64,000 bases of DNA, from positions 61,855,776 through 61,919,775 of the forward strand of contig NC_092642.1 of NCBI RefSeq assembly GCF_039555335.1. Reading direction: 5' to 3'. This document shows positions 1-12,900 of the stretch, piece after piece (the stretch's first letter is position 1; the number at the start of each line of letters is the position of its first letter). Origin of the DNA: Amphiura filiformis. Lineage: Eukaryota; Echinodermata; Ophiuroidea; Amphilepidida; Amphiuridae. The position numbers were made by a program, and so were the translations under genes. Under the pieces are notes generated by a model, which had not been told where the DNA came from, searched no databases, and worked only from the letters and a program-made list of their open reading frames with translations.

Positions 1-58
1 CCTTCTGTGGAAGCTAACTCTTCCACAGGGGTAGTGTGGATTTTAAATGGAATAGACC
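1..58. mobile_element. ATTCCA-type MITE, end fragment
   Basis: The end GTGGATTTTAAATGGAATAG with TCTTCCACAGGGGTAGTGTG matches other copies (9559, 13617, 17221, 41651, 51015). The left part is cut by the window edge. Confidence 0.7.
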
Positions 59-246
59 AATCGATAAGGCATTAGAGTCTGGTTCTTTGGTGTGTGGTAC
101 CGTGGTCCAAGTTTGAGGCCCGGGCACAGTCTGGAATAACTGAGCTAAATTAAAATTCTCATGGGCAAGGCACTACACCAGGCAAAAAAAAGAAACTCAT
201 CAGTTATAGTATCCTTGCTGTTCAACAGCATGATATGAAATGTACA

Positions 247-564
247 TTTGGTTAATTGGTTCTCATTTGATACCCTGTTCGTGAAAATCAAGCAGGAATT
301 GATCAAGATATGCACCTCCAAACCCTCAAATCCCAAAATAAAAAGTTGCAATTTTAACAATTCAATTGTGCCTGTTACATTGTGTGCTTTATTGATTGGC
401 ATGTGGTGCTTGTATGCAATACAACAATGCGTTCCGATTGAAAATTGTTGAAATTGCAACTTTTGCTTTTGGGGTTTGACGGTTTGGAGGCGCATATCTT
501 GGTCAATTCTTGTTTGATATTCACAAACCGGGTGTCAAATACGAAAGCAAAGTCCAATTAACAA
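247..564. mobile_element. Inverted-repeat element (MITE-like)
   Basis: About 115 bp at 248-363 matches the reverse complement of about 430-563, with a short spacer. Both arms contain GTTAATTGG near the outer end and CTCCAAACC inside. No coding capacity. Confidence 0.8.
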
Positions 565-596
565 ATTTTATATTTCAAAGTTTCTTTTTGTGCCTG

Positions 597-830
597 GTGT
601 ATCTACTTAATTGTCTCGGCTACCTGTATGAGAGAGAACTATGCAAGCTGATCCTGGCTGTGATGGTTAATTGTAGTATGAATAGGATGTGCACTTATTA
701 TTAGTCCCTGATTGTTGCTAAATGGTTTATATGGTGTGTCTTGGGTCACAATGGTCAGTGAATTCCTGTAAAGTGTAGCACACTATAAATAATTGCACTT
801 TTTTTATTCTTTTCATTTTTTTTTTAATCA
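597..830 (+). mobile_element. SINE, 3' part
   Basis: It matches the 3' portion of the SINE at 16495-16850 in GATCCTGGCTGTGA, TAAAGTGTAG and the ending GCACTTTTTTTATTCTTTTC. No tRNA-like head is seen, so it is probably 5'-truncated. It lies just upstream of exon 1's acceptor. Confidence 0.55.
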
Positions 831-865
831 TCATTGTGTATTTCACTTTTATCTCTCTCGTGTAG

Positions 866-961
866 GTATCTGCCAGTGACATTGATGCTGGTGATGGTGG
901 CATTGTACAGTACTTCCTGCAGTCACCTCTTAATAAGAACATTGTTGTTAATCCAAATACG
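866..961 (+). CDS. Exon 1 in window: cadherin EC segment
   Basis: The acceptor follows a T/C-rich tract ending TGTAG at 865 and the donor GTAAGT starts at 962. The 96 nt are phase 0 at both ends and read VSASDIDAGDGGIVQYFL and onward. The DxDxGxGG motif is the calcium-binding DxD stretch early in an EC repeat. It is the first coding segment visible; earlier exons must be upstream. Confidence 0.85.
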
Positions 962-3900
962 GTAAGTTGAATTATGTCAAAATATGGCTATAATAATGTA
1001 TGGAGAAAATGTGTGCATTAGGCCTACTCCCCATTCCAGAAAAATACAGAAACAATTTTTTTTTTTAATATTACCCTGTTTTGCCAAATGAAACATAGCT
1101 AAATCCTAATCCTTTAGGTAGTCCTAACTGGCAATGAAAGTAAAATTTTAATATTTGGCCAAGTTTTGGAAATAAGGGCTAAAAACATGCATTTTAGGGC
1201 ATTTTTCGTGTGACAATCAAGCCCAAAGACTTGAACAAAGGCTAATTTCAAGTTAGGCATTCTAATTTTTGGAAAACACATTTTCCAATCTTTTTCATAA
1301 CCAATTAGCAAAAATAACATATAGGGTCCTTTCATCTTTTCTGTTTCGGTTTCCGGTTTCGGTTTCGGATCTCATTGTTATTTTGAAGTGTTAGCATGGT
1401 ACGTGTGAACAATCCTTTTATTCTAGTCTTTTGTTGACTACAGAAAAGTTTAACGAAGGTAACTTCTGTTTCGGTTTGGGAGTTATGTTAATTTCTGACA
1501 TGAAAAAGTGAGATGAGAGGGGGTTGATGCTAATCTAGACAAAAGAAGTGTCTAAATTTTACGGTCAAATAAATTCGCGATAAATTATGCGGCTTCAATT
1601 GACTTGCGTTGGGTGTATAGGTACTCCAGCGTGGCGAGAGTAGATTGTGAAAATAGCCCAGCGTAGAAATATACATTAACATGATTGATATAAATTAATC
1701 AATAATAATCAGTGTTGCCAAGAATTACGTATAGGCCTACTTGTTAGCGTGCAATCGCGCAAAAAATCGGTCATATTATGATTATTTAGCGATTAAACGG
1801 GGAATTATTTTCGTCCCAAATACACCTTAAAACTTGGTAATATGCAACACCAGAGAAGTGCGTTGAAGTGAAACTAATAGGATTTCTTTCATTGGAATTG
1901 GTAATCTGATAATTGCTTCAGGCAAAATTGCCAGACTCAAATCTATTTTAAATGTATAATATTTGAGAGAGTGGGGATGATCTGGTGGAGGAGAGGAGCG
2001 AGAGGAGATCGAGAGAAGGGAGGGGGAGCTGAGAGGAGAGGCGAGGAGAGGAGTGGAGAGGAGAGGAGATCGGGAGAAGAGAGGGACGAGCAGAGCAGGG
2101 AGGAGTTTATTCCGGTTATTTTGATTTTTCCACGTTGATCATAGGCCTACTGCTAAAACAGTGAGAGGGGAGAAGGGTAAAGGAAATACAACATCCAATA
2201 TAATTCAGATATCCACATAATTTAAAAGATGGCACAGGTGAGAGTTGTGGAGGGGGGGAGACAGACAAACTAGAAAGAGAAGAAAGCGAGAGGAGAAGAG
2301 GCAGGGTCCTTTTTTAAATGTCTTAGTAATATGGACCATAATTACACCAAATTTTCGTTCGGACCTGATGTAGGCCTATCAAATGACTGACATGAGTAAG
2401 ATTGCCCACTTGAGGCGCCAGTGTTGCATATAATTGACTTATCCAGCCTTTATTGACAGACATAAGTGTGATTGACAGCACCTATTATTACCTCTTCAAA
2501 TGAGAAGCATGATGCCCCAAACGTAACAATGAAGTCAACTTACACGCCATCCTATTGTAATCCCTTCCGTTTTCGTTTCTGAACAATAGAGCTTCCGAAA
2601 CAGAAAAGATGAAACGAGGGATAGTATCAAAATCTATACTCAAGATTTTGAATGCTTAGACTTGTGCCAAGTCTTACAATTTTGTGACTACAATTGTAAG
2701 AATACATGCAAAATTGCAAGTTTTGGACCGTTTTCCCTGAAATTGGAAATTTTTTTACTTATATTGCCAGCTAGGACTAACTAAAGGGTTAGGATTTAGC
2801 TATCTTTCATTTGGCAAAACAGGATAATATTTTTTTAATCCAAAAAAATTAGTGCTGTATTTTTCTGGAATGGGGATTAGGTGGGTAGTATAAGTATGTG
2901 CAAGGGGTTTTTGTCAATGAAGTAAGGGAACAAACCAAAAGATTAATGTTGTCTCATATTGTGGGAGGAAGGAGTCAAACATTGTGATTAGGCAAAAATT
3001 GTTGTAATACCCTCAGGTAATCAACTGACCAACCCAACTTTCCCATTTCTCCCACTTGAGGGCAACACAACAAATTTTTTTGGCCTTATGTGTGTAAAAA
3101 GAACTTCAAGGGTAAATATTGATGACAAAAGTTATGAATCTTCAACATTTCATGATTATATTAGAAGACAGGTAGGGAAGGGCCATTTTTGGCTAGGATG
3201 TCATCAATCTTTTGTTTTGTTCCCTAAAGTGGACTCAGCTTATTATGTGGTAATGAGTGTTTACATCATGGCACATGCTGTCAATCTTTAGTCCAATTTT
3301 TCATATTCTCCTAAATAATTACCCTTTGGTAACACAACCATAATTGTAAATTTGTAATTGAATTATGTCTGTTTTTACAGGGTCTTGTGACATTTAATGG
3401 ACCTTATGACCGGGAGACAGAGTCCCAAATCTTCGTTATCATTCGTGCTACTGATACTGGTGAACCGCCTTTGTCTGCTACTACCACGGTAAGTAGAACA
3501 CCTGGAGAGAGTACCACTCATTTTTTTAGATGTATATATTTCAAAGTATGTTCTGCTTAGGTTTGTTTTGTTTAGTCTTGGGAACCAATTTGGTTTAAAA
3601 AGGATTACAGAAACTTGTGATTTCTGTTCTCAACTTCTGAGAGTTGCATTTATAGTAATTTTATAGTGACCTGACACCTCATTTGTGACTGGACACCACG
3701 AATCAGCCGTAAAGTCGGCCTCCGGTCAATTTTGTTTTGTTTCGTGTTTAGAAAATATATATCATAAGCTTAAAATGGTATATCATTTGACTTCAAACGA
3801 TATCCATGAAGCGGGGTTATGGTTTGTTGAAATCTGTTCCTTCAACAAAACTGTATTTTTTTGGTTCTACATGTGTCTCTTTTTCCACATTTGTGGTAAT

Positions 3901-6900
3901 AAATATCAAACAGTCATAATCGGCGGTCATTTCAAATCATCCTCAAGTCAAAGAGGTTCAGGAATGTCCTCTCATTGTTAATTGTTGGTTATACATACCT
4001 AGACAAAATACAATGCATTGTTATCCACCACTTGAACAAGATTAGCTAAAGCAAACAAAGACAAGAACTATTTAAAGGATTCTATAGAAATAGGTAGAAG
4101 CTTATTATCCTCTTCAGCAATAGGATTATTGATTGGTTTAAACAGTGTTTGATGAGATACTTGTCGCACAGAATTGAGATACCTATGAATACAACCTTCA
4201 CGCATATTTTACACTAGTAACTCAGAATACAATTTGCTGAGTTTACGGCTCATTCGTAGTGTCCACTCACATTTTAAGTTTTTGGTCATTCCATACACCG
4301 TAAGCAAGGATTCTCGAGTACTAATATACTATAGGATAAGCCACTTGTTTGCGCAAATGAAGTCAGTCATTCAGCCTATCTTGCGATAATGCATGTGATG
4401 GCATAGTACCCCTGTGCGTGTAGGAGTGTATCACCTGTGGAAGAGATGATGCATGTTTACGTCATCGTTTCAAAAAAAATGGCGAAAAAGCGGCGAACAT
4501 TTGGTCGAATCTTTCCATTACTATCATATCGTGAAAAACCAAATACTGAGGAGTTAGCTCAATATACTAGGAAAATATTCTCTTCGATGACCCCATGACG
4601 AGACTGGCTAAATAAGCTGTATTTTTGCTGGAAAGGGTACGTAATTTAGCACTCGACGTCCGCCATCTTGGATAAATTTGGTGTACTGAAAATGCCCAGC
4701 AACTGTCAATCAAATACTGAACTTGTCAATTGAATATGGGATAAGTCTGTTCCACTGTGGCATATAAAATGCGCTAACGTTGTTGTCTTGACGTCATAAA
4801 TTTTAGGCTAATGTGCCTGAGTGTTACCAGGACATTACTAGGTGTACTGAAAAAGCCTACCAACCGTCACTCAAACTGCCAATGTGTCAGTCAAACTGCC
4901 GTGAAGTGACTTCAATTTTTATACAGGGATTGAATACGAGTATCACGGCCCTGGTGTAAGAGGAAAATGGAGTTGCATTCATACAGCCAATAGAAATCAA
5001 CTGGGCAACGACAGGCCATAATAATAAAACATTATGGTTTTCGTAATAACACTAAAAAATCACTGCACTTTTTTTTCACTCTTCAGGTGATCCTTACTCT
5101 TATTGATGTGAATGATCAAGCACCAGAATATACTCAGAATGGATGTGGGGATGAAGTACAAATACCAGAAGACTCCCAACTAAATGCAATTGTGTGTAAG
5201 GTCTTGGCCGTTGATGGTGATGAGTCCGGGAGTGATGCTGCCATTATATCTTATGTTCTTACTGGATCTGATTCGGGTAAGTGATAGAGTACAGATCCAA
5301 GAAAACTTATACCAGACTTTATTGTGTGTAAGGTCTTGGTATTTGATGAGTTTGGGAGTGATGCTGCCATTATATCTTATATTCTTACTGGATCTGATTC
5401 GGGTAAGTGATAGAGTACAGATCCCAGAAAACTTTTACCAGACTTTAGTGTGTGTAAGGTCTTGGTATCTGATGAGTTTGGGAGTGATGCTGCCATTATA
5501 TCTTATATTCTTACTGGATCAATGTAGGTAGATCCCAGAAAACTGCTCTGATATCTTATATTCTTACTGGATCTGATGTAGGTAAGTGATGTAGTACAAA
5601 TCCCAGAAAACTTTAACAAGACTTCATAGTGTGTAAGGTCTTGGTATCTGATGAGGATGAATCTGGGAGTGATGCTGCCATGATATCTTATATTCTTACT
5701 GGATCAATGTAGGTAGATCCCAGAAAACTGCTCTGATATCTTATAGTCTTACTAGATCTGATGTAGGTAAGTGATGTAGTACAGATCCCAGAAAACTTTA
5801 ACAAGACTTCATAGTGTGTAAGGTCTTGGTATCTGATGAGGATGAATCTGGGAGTGATGCTGCCATGATATCTTATATTCTTACTGGATCTGATGTAGGT
5901 AAGTGATGTAGTACAAATCCCAGAAAACTTTTACCAGACTTCATAGTGTGTAAGGTCTTGGTATCTGATGATGATGAATCTGGGACTGATGCTGCCATGA
6001 TATCTTATATTCTTACTGGATCTGATGTAGGTAAGTGATGTAGTACAAATCCCAGAAAACTTTAACAAGACTTCATAGTGTGTAAGGTCTTGGTATCTGA
6101 TGAGGATGAATCTGGGAGTGATGCTGCCATTATATCTTATGTTCTTACTGGATCTGATTCGGGTAAGTGATAGAGTACAGATCCAAGAAAACTTATACCA
6201 GACTTTATTGTGTGTAAGGTCTTGGTATTTGATGAGTTTGGGAGTGATGCTGCCATTATATCTTATATTCTTACTGGATCTGATTCGGGTAAGTGATAGA
6301 GTACAGATCCCAGAAAACTTTTACCAGACTTTAGTGTGTGTAAGGTCTTGGTATCTGATGAGTTTGGGAGTGATGCTGCCATTATATCTTATATTCTTAC
6401 TGGATCTGATTCGGGTAAGTGATAGAGTACAGATCCCAGAAAACTTTTACCAGACTTTAGTGTGTGTAAGGTCTTGGTATCTGATGAGTTTGGGAGTGAT
6501 GCTGCCATTATATCTTATATTCTTACTGGATCAATGTAGGTAGATCCCAGAAAACTGCTCTGATATCTTATATTCTTACTGGATCTGATGTAGGTAAGTG
6601 ATGTAGTACAAATCCCAGAAAACTTTAACAAGACTTCATAGTGTGTAAGGTCTTGGTATCTGATGAGGATGAATCTGGGAGTGATGCTGCCATGATATCT
6701 TATATTCTTACTGGATCTGATGCGGGTAAGTGATGTAGTACAGATCACAGAAAACATTTACCAGACTTCATAGTGTGTAAGGTTGTGGACGTTGATGAGG
6801 ATGAGTCTGGGGGTGATGCTGCTCTGATATCTTATATTCTTACTGGATCTGATGTAGGTAAATGATAAAGTACAGATCCTAGAAAACTTTTACCAGACTT

Positions 6901-9900
6901 GTGGTGTGTAAGGTCTTGGTATTTGATGAGGATGAGTTTGGAACTGATGCTGCTCTGATATCTTATAGTCTTACTGGATTTGATGTTATACAAATATTAA
7001 CTGTCTATGAGTGCGATGGTCGAAATATAATCACGAGGTGAAAGATGGATTGTAATGGAATGATACATCTTTCACTGAGTGATTATATTTCGACCATTGC
7101 ACGAATGTAAGACAGTTAATATTTATTTTATATCACTCGTACATAAATTATATTACTAAAATAACATTTTGGGGTTCACCCCATAACTAAATCGGCGAGT
7201 CTAAGAGTCAGCGCACGGCTCTGGAAACGATGCTGCGGTGATATATTATAGTCTTTCTGGGCCTGATATTCATACCAGTCTTCATAGTGTATGAGGTCGT
7301 GGTCAGTTTGTTCTTAACCACCAATAAGATATATGCTATCAATGGCTTGGTTTATTTGTTGTTGTTCTCTGTCTTTGAGGACCTGTGTTTTAAGTATTTG
7401 ACTATCATTCAGTACAGACAGATTGTAACTTAAGGCATTGTTCTTTATGTTTGTTTTCAGACTTTTTTTGGATTGAGAAAGACATTGATGGATTTGGTGT
7501 GATAAGATTGAACAGGGAGGTAGACAGAGAGACAAAAGATTTATATCAAGTCACTGTTGTGGTAAGACACGTCTGTAAAATATATTTCATTTTCTACTCA
7601 AGTTTGTTCGGCTTATAATTGGCAATATTGTGTATTGATATAGAATGGTGTGCACACAGTTGGATGCAGCACTTATGCTAGTTGCGGGTTACATAATTTG
7701 TGGCTGGTACAGCGCTTAAGTGAATTTATGTGCGCATAAGTGGGTACTTTATTGATGCGCACAGTAACTGAAAAAACTGAATGTATTTTGCCAATTATGA
7801 GCCGAACAAACTTTAGTGGCACTATCACAATTGACCTTGGCCACCTGCATGAAGACTTGGCCACTTACCCAGTGGTGCATGTACCACTTATAAAAGGAAT
7901 TGACGTTTGCGGTAAATCCCATAATTCCTTGCGGTTGGACCCAAGTTGTCGTCATTTGACGTCACCCTGATGCGCACATCTGGGAAACGTCGTTACTGTG
8001 CATTGCATGTCGGCGTGGCGTCAACTGACAACATTTCGGGTATAACCGCAAGGAATTAAGGGATTTACAGCAAACGTCAATTCCTTTTGCAAGTGGTACA
8101 TGCACCACTGGGTAAGAGGCCATGTCTTCATGCTATTCACCCTTTGCACGGATCCGCCATATTGTTACCAATAAAGGTTCTCCCTGGAAATGCACGCGCA
8201 AAAATTGTATTTTTGTTTCCGGCGGTTTCTAGTTGTGGGTAGAATCTTGTTTTGAGATGACTGTACGATTGGCGAATTGCAGACTATGAGCCGATCATGT
8301 AAGTTACCAAACAGGACGTGGCACTACATAAGCACACTTCTCAGGTAAAAAAGAACGAGGCTTACATGATACAAATTGTGGGATAGGCTTTTTCTCTGTT
8401 GACAAAACGCAGTCTTGGCCATAAGTAGGTAAGGGGCAGCCCACATGTCTCATTCTTAGGTACTTTGTCCTGAAGAAGTCAGAGTTACTCCTGAAGAAAG
8501 CTTGACAGTTCTAAACTTGTCCAACGGCAAACCGGCTAATATGATACTTTTGGACCCCGTCAACAATGTTTTTAGGTCCATGTGGATGTATAGTTACATT
8601 TCCCCTGAATCTTGTGTGTATAATTAGTATTGATAATGTTTTCATTATTTTTATAGGCTTCTGATCAAGGTAGCCCACCACTGTCTGTCAGTTTAAGTGT
8701 GACCATCAGAATAACGGATGTCAATGATGAACCACCAGAATTCTCTACACAGACTGAATATAGGAGATCATTTAATGATGAAGTACCGTCAGGAACTGAG
8801 GTAAGCAAAGAGTTGCTCTCATTTTCATTACGTTTTGTTACCTGGAGAAATTTGATCCTGTCTCGCCTCCTTTTTCAACCAAATTGATGGCAATAACTCT
8901 TGTAGTGAGGGATCAACATTTAACCACAAATTGCCTCAGGTAAAACTCACTTCCTGGGAACTAAATACCACTCAAGGTCATTTTTATGTAACTCATTGAC
9001 CATTTGTGTTATATACTGCCTATAGCTATATGACATCCTTGTGATGTGGTCAACTCATATTGACCGATACCAACCTCAGGAGGGAATTCAATTTTTTGAT
9101 CAATGATCTCCAGGTAGTGAAACCACAGAGGAGTAAGATAAAACAGAGCGTGTACCACCAGTCAAAGTCTCCGCCTCATCCGATAATGAGGGCCGATTGT
9201 TCCATGAAATGAGACAGGCAAGACTGCTACGCAATAACCGCGTATTTCCATGGTCTATCGCGTATTCGCGAAATCACGCAACGCCCTCTCGCGTATATGC
9301 GATGGCCCGTAGCGCTGGCGTGTTTGTGAGACACGACACAATCGAACAATCGGCCCTCATGAATATCACGAGAACTGGTAGCATACAATACAGGGGACTT
9401 TGACTGGTGGTGCGCGCTCTGTTTTATCTTACTCCTCTGTGAGTGAAACGTAATGCATGTTTCTTGCTGGGTTTATTTTCTTCTTGTTTTCATTTCTTTT
9501 TTTATCATCCTCTCTTTCTGTTCATCATCTTTTTCGAAGAAGATAAGTGATGAAATGAGCTATTCCACTTGAAATCCATACGCCCCTATGAAAGACATAA
9601 CCTTAATCTTTCACATAGGGAGTGTAGGTTTCAAAAGGAGTCAGCCATTCAGGTAACCCCATTTGAAATTCACACTCCCTGTGTGGAAGATTAAGGTGGC
9701 ATCTTCCATAGGTGTGTGTGAATATTAACTGAATAGCCCAATTTCTGATTATTTGTATCATTTTTGTCTCGCCTGATAAGGCAGGAGACTATATAATCAC
9801 TTTTCCGTATGTATGTGTGTGGGGGTGTGTGCGTGTGTGACAAATTTGATTAAAGTTTTGGTTTTCGCCTATTTTCTCGGAGACTAGGAGTCGCACGTTT

Positions 9901-12900
9901 CTCAAACTTGGTGGGTGGGTGCATCTTGACCCGAGACAAAACCGGTTTGTATTGGTTAGTGGGTCAAGGTCACTGAGGACCTCTAGAGGTCATCTGAGGT
10001 CAAATTAGTAAAAACTGTCGTATGGGCATGAAACTTGGTAGGTACAGTCAACATTTCAAGCCAAATTTTTTGAAGGTCATTTCAAGGTCACCAGGGGTCA
10101 TCTGAGGTCAAATTAGTAAAAACTGTCGGATGGGCATGAAACTTGGTGGGTACAGTCAACATTTAAAGCCAAATTTTTGGAAGGTCATTTCGGGGTCACC
10201 AGGGGTCATCTGAGGTCAAATTAGTAAAAACTATCGGATGTGCATGAAACTTGGTGGGTACAGTCAACATTTAAAGCCAAATTTTTGGAAGGTCATTTCG
10301 AGGTCACCAGGGGTCATCTGAGGTCAAATTAGTAAAAACTGTTGATGGACATGAAACTTGGTGGGTACAGTCAACATTTAAAGCCACATTTTTGGAAGAT
10401 CATTTCGAGGCCACCAGGGGTCATCTGAGGTCAAATTAGTAAAAACTGTTGTGTGGGTATGACACTTAGTGGATACAGTCAACATTTAGAGCCAAAGTTT
10501 TGGAAGGTCATTTCAGGGTCACCAGGGGTCAAATTAGTAAAAACTGTTGCATGGGCATGAAACTTGGTGGGCACAGTCACCATCAGCCAGATAATCGTGC
10601 CTAGCCGATAACCGCCAAATTCATTTACCTCTACCAAAAGTAATCACAAAAGCAGGCGGTTGCGAAAGCAGGCGAGACTCGTGGTTCGAGAACCGCCTTG
10701 TCTTATAAATTTTTGACTTTTATACAAAGTTGGAAATTTTTCTTTTCTTGCAACTATTTTCTGTCTTATTTTATTGCCAGGTCATTCCTGTGACTGCCAC
10801 TGATAAAGATTTGGATCCATATAGAACAATTCTGTGTAACATAAGCAGCACTGATGGAAGCCATGATTACTTCTTTGTAACCTCTGATGGTAAGTTCCGT
10901 TGCAAAAATGCATGCATCAAAATTAGCTCACAACAAGCTTATTGAAGCTTTTCAATTGAATAGCTGAGTGGAAGAATGGCCCAAATCGATCAAAACTGTT
11001 TTTGAGATATTAAGAACAAAACTTAATATTTGGAAAAGTTTTATAGACAGAATGTTTTCATCTTCAGGGGACCATTAATACATGAACATACAGTATTACA
11101 GACATTCGAAATTATATAGGTTGTTTCCATGGCAATGGTACAGGTCTTAATATGAGCTGGAGTTGGACCCTTCTTCCACTAATATACCGCAAGTTCCAGT
11201 TCCGTAAGCAGATGTGTTATAAATAGCTACAGAAACTTGGTAATTATCAATTAATTGCACAAGTAGAAGCATGTATTATGTTAGCAAGAAAGTTTATTGT
11301 AGTGAAAAGCAGATTTCATGGATGAACAAAATTCCTCTTTAACCCAATAGTTGTGGAAGAAGGGCCCAATTTTTCTTCCATGAAAACCATGATTAAGTGT
11401 ACGTGGAAGATTATTTAGAGGGTGGATTTTGGCTCATCTTTCACACACAAGGAAGAACAGTCTGCTGGCAATAAAATGCTGGGTCTAACTCATTTTTGTA
11501 AAAAATTGGAGTTGGGCCCTTCTTGTACTTAGGTAGTCAATTCAACTTTATTTCCATAATAAAAAAAAAAGACAAAATACATCGCTTCAAAGAAAGATTA
11601 AGCGATTATGGAGGGAATGGTAGAAAGGCCAATAAGGACAGCATTGACCACACCGTTTATAACACAGCAAAAATCTAATAGAAGAGACTTTATCTCACAT
11701 GGCACATAAAACTACCTCCAAGAATTAATTGTAAAATGAGGTAAGATGCAATTTGTATTCTCTCCGAAAGTTTTTCAATGATCTTGCTTGTTTTATGTTT
11801 TTAAGGGCATGTGTTTCATGCTTGATCAGTAAAAGTGGCATTTGATCAGTAAAAGTGGCATTTGACCAATGAGATTACAGAATTCATGTCAACTAAAGGA
11901 ATAATGTATCTATTCCCTATTTCTCTTGCAGGTGCTGTGTGCACTGTCTTCACTCAGGGTATCGTGCCAGTGCGCCAAGCTGGACCCTATGTAATCACCG
12001 TCCAAGCTTACAATCCAGACCGCCCAGAACTTGTAGGTAACAGCATAGCCACCATAAGTATCTACGTCACCGCAGACTTGTGCTTGGTCATCATTGATCC
12101 TACCGATTATTTTAGCAAAGTGGAGGTTGGAAACATCAACGCTGGAGAGGAGGTAGTGAAAGTTCTCGCATCTAGTCCATGTGGAGTTGATGGGCTGGTT
12201 TATAATGTGATCAAGCAGACTTTGGCTCCAAGTAAGTTTGACAATCAGTCCATAATGTCTGCTTTGTCCAAAAAAATACACTATTTTGGGGGGATAAAAA
12301 AAAGTATCCTGTTTTACCAAATGAAATACCGTAAAATTCCGTCTACAAGCATATATATGCCTCTAAACGAGGTTTTTTTGAGACAAGAGGCAGACACTCT
12401 CAACAAAAACATTATTTGGAGTTTGAACAACTATATTACTGATAAAGGCGGCTGTACAAACATGTATATTTGTAAGACCAATCTATTGCAATGTTTTTGA
12501 GAAGGGTATTGGCCTTTCATATCTTTAGTTAAAAAAACCCTCGTTTAGAGGCATATATGCTTCTAGACGGAATTCTACGGTATAGCTTAATCTTTATTCA
12601 TTTAGTTAGTTCTAAATGGCAATAAAAGTCAAATTTTAATTTTTGTTTTTGCAATTTCAGGGAAAATGAGCCAAAATATGTTTTTGTTTTATTTCAATTT
12701 GCAGTCACAAAATTCACAGACTGATTCAAAATTCAGTGTTGCCTGTCTTCAGTAAATTTCCTGATTTCAGGAAATTTTACTTGGATGATCCTGTATAAAT
12801 GTTTAGGCAGAGAGTCAGACTACACTGACTGGCATCTCTGAAAATGTATAGTATTGACTTATTTGGCTATGAGTTTGCTCACAAATGTAATATTTTGTGT

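Noticed and set aside
6100..6543. 147-codon open frame with LPLYLMFLLDL repeats
   Set aside because: Shadow frame of the exon 3 array; the exon frame is different.
5277..6985. CRISPR-like appearance of regular repeats
   Set aside because: Units are coding-derived, spacers are also repeated, and the genome is eukaryotic.
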